Positions 27,560 through 37,541 of a DNA stretch of 64,000 nucleotides are shown here, piece by piece. The position numbers were made by a program, and so were the translations under genes. The notes under the pieces are model-generated. The model did no database searches and was not told the DNA's origin. It saw only the letters and a list, made by a program, of their open reading frames with translations. Source of the DNA: CAVZYN01 sp963779515 (lineage in GTDB: Bacteria; Pseudomonadota; Alphaproteobacteria; Rhizobiales; Hyphomicrobiaceae); the NCBI GenBank assembly GCA_963779515.1, contig CAVZYN010000018.1:186001-250000 (forward strand), written 5' to 3'. How positions within the stretch are numbered: the stretch's first letter is position 1; every line of letters begins with the position of its first letter.

Positions 27560-27958
27560 TCACGCCACGGCAGATATCAGATCCGTTGCGACAAAGTCCG
27601 TGCCCTTGAACAGAAGGGGCGCGTTCATGATTTTGGCCAGGGCATAGGCAGCGCAATCACCGAAGTTGAGACGGGCGCTTGGGTGGATACCCTTGCCGTA
27701 CTGATTGAACGCCTGAAGGGCCAGCCGCCGTTGGGTGTCATCGAAAGCCACAATGTCCAACTCTGCATCCGATACCATTTCGTCCAGTGCCACCAGCCCC
27801 ACTTCGCCGCGACGGATGCGCACCACTATACCAGCTTCAAGAAGGGACACCGCCGAGACCATCCTGCGATTGGCGCGCGCGATGACCGCGGCAAATCGCG
27901 GGCGCTCTGGTTCATCTTGCAGAATGGCGATCAGCGCCGACGTGTCTATGACGATCAT
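27560..27958 (-). CDS. vapC: VapC-type PIN-domain ribonuclease toxin
   Basis: A 132-residue PIN domain. The four acidic residues of the active site are visible: Asp in MIVIDTSALIAIL, Glu in SLLEAGIV, and Asp residues in FGDCAAYALA and the later FKGTDF. VapC toxins cut RNA, often tRNA or rRNA loops, when released from their antitoxin. The start overlaps the antitoxin stop by 4 bp (ATGA), the usual VapBC arrangement. The gene is intact although metabolic genes on both sides carry frame breaks. Confidence 0.9.
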   Translation of the reverse strand: MIVIDTSALIAILQDEPERPRFAAVIARANRRMVSAVSLLEAGIVVRIRRGEVGLVALDEMVSDAELDIVAFDDTQRRLALQAFNQYGKGIHPSARLNFGDCAAYALAKIMNAPLLFKGTDFVATDLISAVA

Positions 27959-28221
27959 TCCGGCACGCCGTTCGCGTCGTAACCGATGATGTCATCGGCG
28001 CTGCGGTCATCGAGGATGGGCAACGCTGCAACGCGTTCTGCGATCTGTTTGAGCCGCAGTTCGATGTCCGCGGCAGTTTTGCGCGCTTTGGTGATGGACA
28101 CGCCGGCAGCGAGCGCACGCGCTTCGACAGCTTCCTTGATGATATCGTCCGGAGTCTGACCGGTCTTGCTGGCGACAAGGCGCGCAAGCTGCTCGATCTC
28201 GCGTGTGATATGGATAGTCAT
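27955..28221 (-). CDS. vapB: VapB-type antitoxin
   Basis: An 88-residue protein. The N-terminal segment MTIHITREIEQLARLVASKTGQTPDDIIKEAVEARA (read in pieces) has the strand-helix-helix form of Phd/VapB-like DNA-binding antitoxins, and a charged C-terminal half would wrap the toxin. The ATG at 28221 was preferred to 28245 because the domain starts directly there. It lies upstream of and overlaps vapC by 4 bp. A dyad about 60 bp upstream may be its operator. Confidence 0.85.
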   Translation of the reverse strand: MTIHITREIEQLARLVASKTGQTPDDIIKEAVEARALAAGVSITKARKTAADIELRLKQIAERVAALPILDDRSADDIIGYDANGVPE

Positions 28222-28279
28222 GGGCCGTCTCCTTACGTTCGACACGCTAGCACAGACGCCGCCGCAACGGTAGGGCGCT

Positions 28280-28297
28280 GATAACGCTTACATTATC
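28280..28297. promoter_or_regulatory. Dyad upstream of vapBC, candidate operator
   Basis: GATAA-N8-TTATC, perfect over 5-bp arms, located 59 bp before the vapB start. VapB antitoxins repress their own operon by binding palindromes at this position. The arms resemble the island LysR dyad at 20957 but the spacer is one base longer. Confidence 0.4.
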
Positions 28298-28545
28298 GCA
28301 TCTGGCGACAGCCGTTGCCGAAGGTATCGATCAGCCACATCGCTCCAACACCAGTCCATCCCTTGCCAATGGCAAGATCGTCTTGCTCGGCAAAAGCGCA
28401 CAAGCCCGCGAGCATGTCCAAATTTGCACCGGAAGGTCAGGACATCAAAAGCCGCAATCCAGAAACTTTGGTGGGTTGGATGGTGGGTTGCGTCATTGCT
28501 CATGTAGAGCCAACAACAAAATCAATGCGACTGGCGTCCCACTCT

Positions 28546-28889
28546 CCTCGCCAAATCCAGTGAGCCCGGCACGATCACGCCGAAGCCAGACATGCTGCGC
28601 GACCTCGACACCCGAGGCTTTGTGCTTGTTGCCGACAGGCTTATCCGCCGAATTCAAGATGCCGCACTTCGCGCCGATCGAAGGCATGCGCATCACCGGC
28701 AAATACGTGCGCACGATCGATCTGCCGACCATGCGTCTCGCCGTGATCAAAGGGCGTGAGGAGTTCACGCTGGTGCCGTGGCGGCCTGAACTCATGCAGA
28801 TGCGCGGCAAGGACATGGCCGTTGGCGTGCACGATCGCGCGATCACGTTGTCGGTTGCTCGCGTACGCGATCTCGGATTGTCACGATAG
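28546..28889 (+). pseudogene. Truncated copy of the relaxase 3' end
   Basis: This repeats the last 115 codons of the relaxase gene at 8818-10572 at roughly nine in ten bases. A one-base insertion near 28641 (GACAGGCTTATCC versus GACAGGTTATCC) breaks the frame. The upstream part of the gene is missing and unrelated sequence (28298-28545, no supported gene) precedes it. After the break the product is still readable as FKMPHFAPIEGMRITG and ends DLGLSR as in the intact copy. It is a remnant with no expected function. Confidence 0.92.
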
Positions 28890-29077
28890 GTGTGTAGCTG
28901 TTGCGAGCATTTGGGGCCTCCGCCGGCCTGCAGCCGGCGTCCCGCCCTATCGCGCTGGCCGAACAGCCTGCGCGACCGAGCCCGGCGTCTTGCCGGCGGC
29001 GAGCCGTGTGGTGCCGGTCTCGGCCCTCGCGGGTAACGGTCGGTAGGCCGAAGCAAGCGAAATCGGGAAATCCGGAC
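28546..29077 (+). repeat. Right copy of the 0.54-kb relaxase-end repeat
   Basis: Same orientation as 10230-10774, with small indels in the noncoding part. It marks the right edge of the catabolic module and the start of the nitrite-assimilation block. Bases 29078-29326 beyond it hold no supported gene. Confidence 0.92.
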
Positions 29078-29326
29078 GCAGATTTGGGAGCGCAGCACCA
29101 GCGTCGCTCGCTCACACGCGGGCGCGGATACAAAATTCGCCGCGTTCGGCAATCTGTCATGCAGTCGCTCGACCAACCCCGTTCGACCTGCTGACTGCCG
29201 AGAGGTCGAACGGCCTGGGACGAGATGCACCCAAGTGCTGACATTCGGTGGCCAAACCCAATCGAAGCGAAGGGCCACAAGTAGGAGACGTTGCGGAGAG
29301 GATGGTTACTGGCTCAATTGCCAACA

Positions 29327-30803
29327 CTATCGAGATGCAAGCGGACGTGCTTGTCTTGACGTCGGTGGTTGCGAATGAGGGTTGGTTTGGTTGATGGCGC
29401 GTTGATTTGCGCATGCCGTCGTCCTGCGCAGGGACTGGCCGACTCCGATCAGAACTGGCGCGTCATAGCCTATCTCGGCGACGCCCTCGGCGAGTGTTGC
29501 AAGCGTGCCCGTCCAGCGTCGTTCCTCGGCTTGGGAAATGGCAGACATGGCGACGGCAGGCGTTGTCGCGCAAAGGCCTTCGGCGGTGAGCCGTTCGACG
29601 ATCGACGGCGCGGTGCGGCCTCCCATGTAGACGACCAGCGTCGTGCGCGGATCGGCGAGACCGCGCCAGTCCAAGTCCTGCGGCAGACTGCCGTCGCGCG
29701 CGTGGCCGGTGACGAAGCGCACGGATTGCGCATAGTCTCGGTGCGTCAGCGAAACGCCGAGGCGCGCTGCCATGGCCAAGGCCGACGTCACACCTGGCAC
29801 AACGTCGACTGCAATACCGGCCTGTTCGAGGGCTGCGATTTCTTCGCCCGCACGCCCGAAGATCATCGGGTCGCCGGACTTGAGCCGCACCACGCGGCTG
29901 GCCCTGCTGCGCCAGCTTCAGCATCAGCGCGTTGATATCGTCTTGAGCGCAACTGTCGCGCTTGGCCACGCTTGCCGACCGCCATACGCTTGGCCTCGCG
30001 GCGCGCAAGCTCCAGAATGTCGGTGGATACGAGATCATCGAATAGGATGACATCCGCGGCTTGCATGGCGCGCACCGCCTTGATGGTCAGCAGTTCGGCG
30101 TCGCCCGGGCCGACGCCGACGAGTGTCACGTGCCCCAGACGAGGCGACGCTTCGCAGAGGACAACTCATCGAATGATACGTTCCTGTGACGTGATTTCGT
30201 CGCGTGTCGGCGCGGCACCGAAGGCACGTTCAGCGAACTGCTCCCAGAAGGCACGGCGCTCGGCTCCCGGCTTTAGCCACGCGGCAACGTGCTCTCTCAC
30301 CTCTTTGGCGAGCTTGCCCCAGTCGGCGAGCGATGCCGGTAACAGCATCTCAATCCGCGGCGAATCGCTTGTCCAAGGATCGGCGCACCACCGTCCGTCG
30401 AGATACCGATGACGACTGGCGAACGGTTGACGATTGAACCGAACTGAAACTGACAGAATGCCGGTTTGTCGATGACGTTGACAGGGACACCCGGCAGCGC
30501 AGCGCGGCACAGAAGAAAGCGCGCGCTTCGCACGTCTGTCTCCGCGTCTGCTAAGGCCATGGCGGCATTTTCGAAACTATCGACAGACCAGGGACGAGGG
30601 TGGTGCACGAACGAGCCGGACGCGGCGCCGCGCTCGATCAGTGCCGCCATCTCGGGGCCAACCATTGTGGCGTAGACATGCACTTCGGCACCGGCAGCGG
30701 CGAGCAGTTCGGATTTCCAGGCAGCCGGAGCAGAACCACTTGCGACGATGACGCGCTTTCCTGCGAGATCGAAAAAGATCGGCAGCTTCGCAAGCGCCCT
30801 CAT
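29327..30803 (-). pseudogene. cysG: Siroheme synthase CysG, broken by several frame changes
   Basis: The N-terminal precorrin-2 dehydrogenase/ferrochelatase domain starts at MRALAKLPIFFDLAGKRVIV and continues to GGAPILGQAIR. A shift near 30350 leads to SPRIEMLLPASLADWG. The C-terminal SUMT methyltransferase domain begins HVTLVGVGPGDAELLT and needs two more frame changes: near 29985 into SCAQDDINALMLKLA and near 29900 into VRLKSGDPMIFGRAGEE. Fusion of the two domains is the normal CysG form and makes the siroheme cofactor of nitrite reductase. It is the last gene of the nirB operon. The C-terminal end is uncertain. Confidence 0.85.
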
Positions 30804-30869
30804 GCGCGGGGGACTGCATCGGCGGGTCGTCTGCGGATGGCCTTGCTCATGGTCAACTCCGATTGCATG

Positions 30870-32592
30870 TCATCGCATCGCCTGGGCGACAACGATGATG
30901 AAGAGTAGGAAGCAAACCGCCTGCCACACGCGAACCGGGTTACGTTCCAGCAACGGCGCGGCTTTGGTCACCAGGAACGCATCGTTCGGGTGTCGCAAAT
31001 CGTGCGTGAACTCCGAAAGCGCATCGTAGCGCTTCGCCGGATCTGCGTTCACCGCCTTGCGCAGCGCGCCGTCAACCCAGATGGGAACGACATGATTGCT
31101 TGAAGCTGCGGGGATATAGGCAACGCGCAACTGGTGTGCCCGCACGCGGGCCTGCGCCATTTTCGCACCATACGGCAGCTGGCCGGTGAGCATCTGGTAG
31201 GCGATGACGCCCAAACCGTAACCATCGGATTGCTCACTGCCGGCTTCACCAAGCAGATATTCCGGTGCCGTGTACTGCGCCGTCCCGAGCATGTCGCCGT
31301 GGGCCGCGGTCGGTGCAGCCTCCATGACGCCAGCGATCTTGACCGAGCCAAAATCTATGATTCGGACTGTTCCACTTTTATCGATCAAAATGTTTTCTGG
31401 TCTCACGTCCTGGTGCAGCATCTCCATGCGATGGAAGGCGCGCAGACCCTTGGCGATCTGCTCGACGATGTCGCGCACAACGTCGAGGTCGGGACGCGGA
31501 TTGTCGGCCATCCATTGTGTGAGTGTCTTGCCGTCGATGTATTCCATGACGCAGTAGCGGAATTGGCGTTTGCGCGCAGAATTTAAACGGACGCAGGACA
31601 TGGGCGCTGTTGATCCGGCGCGCGACCCACTCCTCCATCATGAACCGCTTGAGATAGGTGTCGTCGCTGCCGAGATCGACCGATGGCACTTTGATCACGG
31701 CCTGCTGCCCGCTCACGATGTCTTCGGCGAGATACAGATGGCTGCGGCTGCTTGAATGCAGCGGCCGCACAATGCGAAACCCCTCGAAGACGGTGCGGGC
31801 TTCAAGCAACGGTGCTGTTGGCAGGTCAGCGCTCTGATCCAAGGCCTCGTCGGACAGTCCAACGGGTGTGGAATTAACGCGCACGATCTGGATCGTGAGG
31901 TTGTCCGTGCTGCCGTTTTGCAATGCGGTCGCGACGACGGCGTGTGCGGTCGCATCGAGGTCATCGGAACCGGCGGAAACCAGCTTCGCAAGTTGACCCG
32001 GATCGACGTACGCGTAAACGCCGTCAGTCGCCAGGACGAACACATCACCTGATGCGATCGGCGCCTTCACATAGTCGATTTCAACGGCGCGATTAACCCC
32101 GAGCGCGCGTCCGAGATAACTCTGGCTGGATGACACCGATACGCGATGATCTGACGTCAGTTGTTCGAGGCTGCCACCCGCCAGACGATAGATGCGCGAG
32201 TTGCCGATATGCATGATGTGCGCGGTCGTCGACTGCAGGACCAGCGCTGAGAATGTGCAGACATAGCCTCGGTCGCGATCGTAGCGCGCCTGCCCCAACT
32301 GATTTTGCGAGAAAAGCCACGCATTTGTCGCCGCAATGACGCGCGAACCGGACGTCTTCACCGTCCAGGACGGCGACGTGCAGTAATAGTCTGTCAAAAA
32401 TGACTTGATCGCCGTTTCGGCGGCGATTTGGCTCACGGCGCTCGACGAAATCCCGTCGGCGATGGCGATTGCAATGCCTTTCGTGGCGCGCGCGTCGCCG
32501 TCCGGAATGAGGGCGCCATGGAAGTCCTGATTGACGTCCTTGCGGCCCTTATCCGAGCACTGGCCCAGCGAAATGGAGAGCCGCCCGGTCAT
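30870..32592 (-). pseudogene. PP2C phosphatase-Ser/Thr kinase fusion protein with a membrane anchor, frameshifted
   Basis: Residues 1-235 are a PP2C-type phosphatase (RKDVNQDFHG, IAIADGISSS, VLATDGVYAY, GSTDNLTIQ). From about residue 265 a Hanks-type kinase follows, with the Lys in QQAVIKVPS. A frame change near 31570 moves to VMEYIDGKTL, the catalytic loop HQDVRPEN, the Mg loop IIDFGSVKI and GTAQYTAPEYL. A single C-terminal hydrophobic helix (AVCFLLFIIVVAQAM) anchors it. Such fusions accompany nitrite/nitrate assimilation genes in several alphaproteobacteria and presumably tune transport or reductase activity; their targets are not established. The ATG at 32592 precedes the phosphatase domain directly. 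Confidence 0.82.
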
Positions 32593-32656
32593 GAGTTCCA
32601 ATTGTTCCAGAGGATCAAGCGGGCCGGGCTCAACCGAGCACGGCCCAATGGTCAGC

Positions 32657-33497
32657 CTACTCGGCGGCAGCACGCGACACTGAAGGATGCATGGCCCGCT
32701 TCGGAGAGGTCTTGAAATGCGTCGAGTAGAGTGTGAGGCCGACGAACGCAAGACCGCCGACAAGATTGCCGAGCACGGTCGGGATCTCGTTCCAGAGCAG
32801 ATAGTCCATCAGTGAGAACTTGCCGCCGAGCAGCAGCCCCGAGGGGAACAGGAACATGTTCACGATCGAGTGCTCGAAGCCCATGTAGAAGAACACCATG
32901 ATCGGCATCCACATGGCCATGACTTTGCCAGAAACAGACGTCGACATCATGGCCGCGACGACGCCGGTCGAGACCATCCAGTTGCACAAGCACCGCGCGG
33001 ATGAAGAGCGTCAGCATACCCGACGCGCCGAACGCGGCGTAGCCGACCGTGCGGCCCTCGCCGATGTGACCGATCTTCTGGCCGACGGCGTCGGGCGCTT
33101 GCGAGAAGCCGAATGTGAAGATGACGGCCATCATCAGCGCGACGGTGAATGCACCGGCGAAGTTGCCCAAGAACACTAGCCACCAGTTGCGCAGAACGCC
33201 CTGCCAGGTGACACCGGCGCGCTTGTCGAGAAGCGCCAGCGGCGCCAGCGTGAAGACACCGGTGAGCAGGTCGAAGCCGAGCAGGTAGAGCAGAATGAAG
33301 CCGACGGGAAACAATACGGCTCCAGCGAGCGGCTGGCCGGTCTGGACGGTGACGGTGACCGCGAATGCCGCGGCGAGCGCGAGAATGGCACCGGCCATGT
33401 AAGCGCGGATCAGCGTGTCCTTGGTCGACATGAAGACCTTGGACTCTCCGGCGTCAATCATTTTGCTGACGAACTCAGCGGGTGCGAGGTAGGCCAT
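32657..33497 (-). pseudogene. Formate/nitrite channel (FNT family, NirC-like), frameshifted
   Basis: The first two-thirds read in one frame: MAYLAPAEFVSKMI, AYMAGAILALAAAFAV, LLGFDLLTGVFTLAPLAL, the NWWLVFLGNFAGA helix and TLFIRAV. Near 32985 the frame changes to CNWMVSTGVVAAM, followed by GFEHSIVNMFLFPSG and NLVGGLAFVGLTLY. These are the conserved helices of the pentameric FNT channels, which pass nitrite or formate across the inner membrane. Placement between nirD and the kinase argues for nitrite uptake. A full product would have about 280 residues, normal for the family. Confidence 0.87.
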
Positions 33498-33540
33498 GGG
33501 TCGTTCTCCTTGCTGTGTTTCGATTTCTCAAGTCGGGTCT

Positions 33541-33931
33541 TCACGCTGACGTCGGGCGCTCGCGCCGCGTCTCGGCGAGGCGCGGGCAGGCTGAATGATC
33601 GTGGCAATATCGCGTTGGCGGATCGCGACGATCGCGCTGCTCGATGCGGAGTGGAATTGTCCGCACTTGGCCCTTGTCGGCACCAAGTGCCTTGCCTGTC
33701 TCCAGGCTGATGACCCAGTTGTGCAGCGGACAGGTCACCGAGCGGTCGTGCACGATGCCTTGGCTCAGCGGCCCGCCAGCGTGCGGGCATCGATCGTCGA
33801 GTGCAAAGACATCGCTCTCGCCGGTGCGGAACAGCGCGATGTCGCCGTGAGCAGTGCGCACGAGAGCGACTGCCACGCAGGGGGATGTCATCGACACGGC
33901 AGAGGTCGATCCAGTCAACCACTTCGCTCAT
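33541..33931 (-). pseudogene. nirD: Nitrite reductase small subunit NirD, frameshifted
   Basis: The N-terminus MSEVVDWIDLCRVDDIPLRG reads in one frame. The rest, after a change near 33868, reads VAVALVRTAHGDIALFR and has both Rieske-type motifs (CPHAGG and CPLHNW), then VISLETGKALGAD. The end of the gene is unclear: a second frame change may follow near 33630. NirD is the ferredoxin-like partner of the large siroheme subunit NirB and is normally about 110-125 residues. It follows nirB directly. Confidence 0.8.
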
Positions 33932-33979
33932 GGCTGGAAGGTCCTGTCTTGTTTCGGCATGGCAGTTTGAGACGGCTGC

Positions 33980-36484
33980 TCATTCCGCCGCCTCGCGAGT
34001 GAGATCGACGACAGGGCGCGAATTCGTGCGCCTCCTTGCCGGCGACACGCTCGGCCCAGGGGTCGATCTGCGCGAAAGTCTGCGAATAGACGAAGCGGTC
34101 GTAAAGCGCGGCGCGCCTCTCGCGATCGTCAAGCACCTGCTTGCGCACCGTCTCGACGCCCACGCGCTTCATCCACTTGTAGATGCGTTCGAGGTAGCGG
34201 CCCTGCTCGCGATAGAGCTGCGTCAATGCGGCGATCATTTCGATGGCTTCATCCTCGGTCGCGACATGGCCGAGCAGTTCTGTGCCCTTGATATCGAGGC
34301 CAGCGGCGCCGCCGAAATGAATGTCGTAACCGCTCTCGACGCAGATCACGCCGATGTCCTTGCAGGTCGCCTCGGCGCAGTTGCGCGGGCAGCCGGAGAC
34401 GGCGAGCTTCAACTTTGCCGGCGTCCAGGAGCCCCAAAGGAACTTCTCGAGTTTGATACCGAGGCCGGTCGAATCCTGCGTGCCGAAGCGACACCAATCC
34501 GATGCCGACGCACGTCTTCACGGTGCGAAGGCCCTTAGCGTAGGCGGCGCCCGAAACCATGCCGGCCTTGTTGAGATCGGCCCAAACGGCCGGCAAATCC
34601 TCTTTCTTCACGCCGAGCATGTCGATGCGCTGGCCGCCGGTGCATTTGACGGCCGGGATCTTGAACTTCTCGACCACATCGGCGATCGCGCGCAGTTCCT
34701 TCGCGCTGGTCATGCCGCCCCACATGCGGGGCACGACCGAGTAGGTGCCGTCCTTCTGGATGTTGGCGTGGACGCGCTCGTTGATGTAACGCGATTGCGC
34801 GTCATCGGCGTACTCGCCCGGCCACGTGCATAGAAGGTAGTAATTCAGCGCCGGCCGGCATTTGGCGCAACCACAGGACGTCTTCCACTCCAGTTGCTGC
34901 ATGAGCGCGGGGATCGACTTGATCGTCTGGGCGACAATCAGGCGGCGCACGTCGTCGTGAGCAAGATCGGTGCAAGCGCACATGGGCTGCACGGCCGCGG
35001 GATTGTAGGCATCGCCGAGTTGCGCCTTCAGGATCTGTTCGACGAGGCCGGTGCACGAGCCGCACGACGCCGACGCCTTGGTGTGCGCACGAACACCGTC
35101 GAGCGTCTTCAAGCCGAGCCCGGCTATGGCGCTCGTGATGGTGCCTTTGCAGACGCCGTTGCAGCCGCAAACTTCGGCTTCGTCGGGCAGAGCAGCAACC
35201 GCAGCCGTCGGATCGAGCGGAATGCCGCCAGCGTAGTTCTGTCCGAAAATCAGGGTCTGCCGCAGTTCGGTGACATCGACGCCGCGCTTCAGCAGATCAA
35301 AGAACCAGGCGCCGTCGGCGGTATCGCCGTACATGACGACGCCGATGATGCGATTGTTCTTCAGGACGAGCCGGCGATAGTTGCCGCGCGCCGCATCACG
35401 CAGCACGATCTCCTCGCGATCCTTTGCGTCGGCGAAGTCGCCGGCCGAGTAGAGGCTGATACCGGTGACCTTGAGCTTGGTCGCGGTCGCCGCCGCCTTG
35501 AACGAAGCAGTCGGCATCGCCTGCAAGTTGGGCTGCGACCACGCCGGCCATGTCGTAGAGGGGGGCGACGAGGCCGTAGACTTGGCTATCGGCCTCGGCG
35601 CATTCGCCAAGCGCGAAGATGTCCGGGTCGGAAGTGCGCATCGTCTTGTCGACGACGATACCGCGATTGACGGTGAGGCCGGCGTCCTTGGCAAGTTGTG
35701 CGCTCGGTCGGATACCGACCGCCATGACGACGAGGCTCGCCGGCAGAACCGTGCCATTGTCGAGTTGGACGCCTTCGACCTTGGTCTTGCCGACAATCGC
35801 TTTGGTGTTGGCCTTGGTGATGACGTCGATGCCACGCGCTTCGATCGCGCGCTGCAGGAGATGCCCGGCGGCCGGATCGAGCTGACGCTCCATCAGGGTC
35901 GGCATCAGGTGCAGCACGGTGACGTGCATGCCCTGCTCCTTCAGTCCCGCGGCAGCTTCGAGGCCGAGCAGCCCGCCACCGACGACTACGGCGCGGCCAC
36001 GCGATTTCGCCGCGAGCAACATCGCCTGCACATCATCGAGGTCGCGGTAGCGCGAGCACGCCGGGAAGATCGTAGCCGGGAACTGGAATGATGATCGGTG
36101 ACGAGCCGGTGGCGATGATCAGCTTGTCATAAGGTACCGTGATCGGCGCACTACGTGATGGAGCGCGTCCGCGATCGACGACGAACGATCGGCGGTGACC
36201 GTGCGTGCATCCCGGTCGATGCTGGTGACTTTCGCACCCTTGTAGAGGGTGACGCCGTGCTTGACGTACCAACCGTCGCCGTGAATGACGATCTGCTCGA
36301 AGGACTTCTCACCCGACAGAACGGGGGAGAGCATGATGCGGTCGTAGTTGACGCGCGGCTCGGCATTGAAAATCGTGACATCGTAGGCATCGGGCACCGC
36401 CTCGAATAGCTTGTCGAGCGCACGCCCCGGCGCCATGCCGTTGCCGATGACGACCAACCGCTGCTTGGCCCCTTTGCCCGCCAT
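33980..36484 (-). pseudogene. nirB: Assimilatory nitrite reductase large subunit NirB, broken by at least five frame changes
   Basis: All domains of an 835-residue NirB can be followed, but only by switching frames. The FAD-binding start is KQRLVVIGNGMAPGRALDKL; then PYDKLIIATGSSP; then VVVGGGLLGLEAAAGLKEQGM; then the 2Fe-2S region with CGCNGVCKGT and CGSCTGLVEQ. Finally the siroheme/4Fe-4S end has LAVSGCPRNCAEATCKDIG. Breaks lie near 36150, 36045, 35525, 34480 and 34015; the last frame ends VVDLTREAAE. The family reduces nitrite to ammonium with NAD(P)H. The ATG at 36484 lies about 46 bp below a predicted sigma-54 transcription start. Confidence 0.88.
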
Positions 36485-36538
36485 ATAATCCCCCTGCAAT
36501 CCGATGCGCCCGCGTGCTGCGGCGCACGCGGTGAACAC

Positions 36539-36555
36539 AGCAAGAGGCATGCCAA
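36539..36555 (-). promoter_or_regulatory. Sigma-54 (-24/-12) promoter of the nitrite operon
   Basis: On the minus strand the sequence is TTGGCATG-CCTC-TTGCT. It has the GG and GC doublets exactly ten bases apart and matches the RpoN consensus at nearly every position. Transcription would start near 36530 and run into nirB at 36484. This fits NtrC/RpoN control of nitrogen assimilation; no clear enhancer dyad was assigned upstream. Confidence 0.8.
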
Positions 36556-36649
36556 TCTCAGTTAAATACATACGTTACTGAAATTGCTTGTATTTTTCAA
36601 CTTTTAAGATTGGGATGCCGGAATTCGGCTCGCTGCATCGCACAATTTA

Positions 36650-36988
36650 ATGGCAACGCTGCGCTGCCTGCCTGGTTGGGTAGCAGGTGCGATCCTTGCT
36701 GCCGCGACGCTATCGATACCAATGCCGCCGTCCACGACACCCAGCGGTAATCTTCCGCATGGGGTCACGACTGGCCTATGCGCGAGCATCACGTTTGCAC
36801 TATTGGCTGGACCACCCCACGGGCTTGATCTCAACGCGCCGATTGTTCTCGCGCGCGAAGATCGCCGACGGCATGTTCACATCATCGGCCGCTCGGGCAC
36901 AGGAAAAACCACACTGCTGAAACGGTTGATCTTCGACGAGCTCGAGACCGTGCAGCGTCTGGCAACTGAAGTAGGCGGGCGCGGATAA
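36650..36988 (+). pseudogene. Truncated coupling-protein-like ATPase (TraD/VirD4 or DUF87 type)
   Basis: A 112-residue frame with two hydrophobic segments (WVAGAILAAATLSIP and a weaker second one). Then comes IVLAREDRRRHVHIIGRSGTGKTTLLKRL, split here at the Walker A GRSGTGKTT. Reading ends a few residues later, so the Walker B and the rest of the ATPase are gone. The membrane helices followed by an HVHIIG-GxxGxGKT box are typical of the start of conjugative coupling proteins. It is likely a remnant of transfer functions once carried by the island. Confidence 0.6.
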
Positions 36989-37093
36989 ACGGCGATCAGC
37001 GCGGGCGTAAGGGTCGCTTGCGGATCGAAATATGGCCGCCGGCATACGCGACAATGGCCAAGGCTCAACGCCAACGAGCGGCATGGCAAAAAA

Positions 37094-37133
37094 TTGCACT
37101 TGAATTAACATCTTGATCTATAACCCCAGGGGT
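37094..37133 (+). promoter_or_regulatory. Promoter and palindromic operator of the RelE/HTH toxin-antitoxin operon
   Basis: TTGCAC at 37094-37099 and TCTATA at 37117-37122 are 17 bp apart, a plausible sigma-70 promoter. The palindrome ACCCC-A-GGGGT at 37123-37133 directly follows the -10 box and precedes the GTG start by 9 bp. This is where an autorepressing antitoxin would bind. Confidence 0.6.
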
Positions 37134-37142
37134 GATACATAA

Positions 37143-37541
37143 GTGGCCGATGCGGAGGAGCGCTTGAAGGTCTTCAAGACGAAGGAATTCGGACGCTTTT
37201 CTCGTAAGGAACGGATCGATGACCCGTCATTGTGCGAGGCGATCAAGCGCGCCGAGGATGGTCTGCTCGACGCCGATCTCGGCGGTGGCGTCATCAAACA
37301 GCGGGTCGCGCGTCCCGGCCAAGGCCGCTCGCGCGGCTATAGGACGATCATCGCGTTCAGGTCCAAGAAGCGAAGTGTATTCATGTACGGTTTCGCGAAG
37401 AGTGGGAAAGCCAATCTCAATGACGAGGAGCTCGTTGTCTATCGAGCGCTCGCCCAACTATTCCTCGGCATGAGCGACGCAGAGATTGCCGAAGCGCACG
37501 ACGAAGGTGAGTTGATCGAGGTAAAATGCAATGACGACTAA
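37143..37541 (+). CDS. RelE/ParE-superfamily toxin
   Basis: A 132-residue protein starting at GTG. It has the RelE-like core: an N-terminal helix FSRKERIDDPSLCEAIKRAEDG, the strand GVIKQRVARPGQGRSRGYRTIIAF and the strand KRSVFMYGFAKSGKANL, with a helical C-terminus. The closest family by pattern is the RelE-like toxin group paired with an XRE-type antitoxin encoded downstream, the reverse of the usual order. It overlaps the antitoxin gene by 11 bp. These toxins usually cleave mRNA at the ribosome. The pair may stabilise the island. Confidence 0.8.
   Translation: MADAEERLKVFKTKEFGRFSRKERIDDPSLCEAIKRAEDGLLDADLGGGVIKQRVARPGQGRSRGYRTIIAFRSKKRSVFMYGFAKSGKANLNDEELVVYRALAQLFLGMSDAEIAEAHDEGELIEVKCNDD

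Noticed and set aside
34894..36091. Long plus-strand frames opposite nirB
   Set aside because: Shadows of nirB. The minus strand carries unmistakable siroheme and iron-sulfur motifs across frame breaks.
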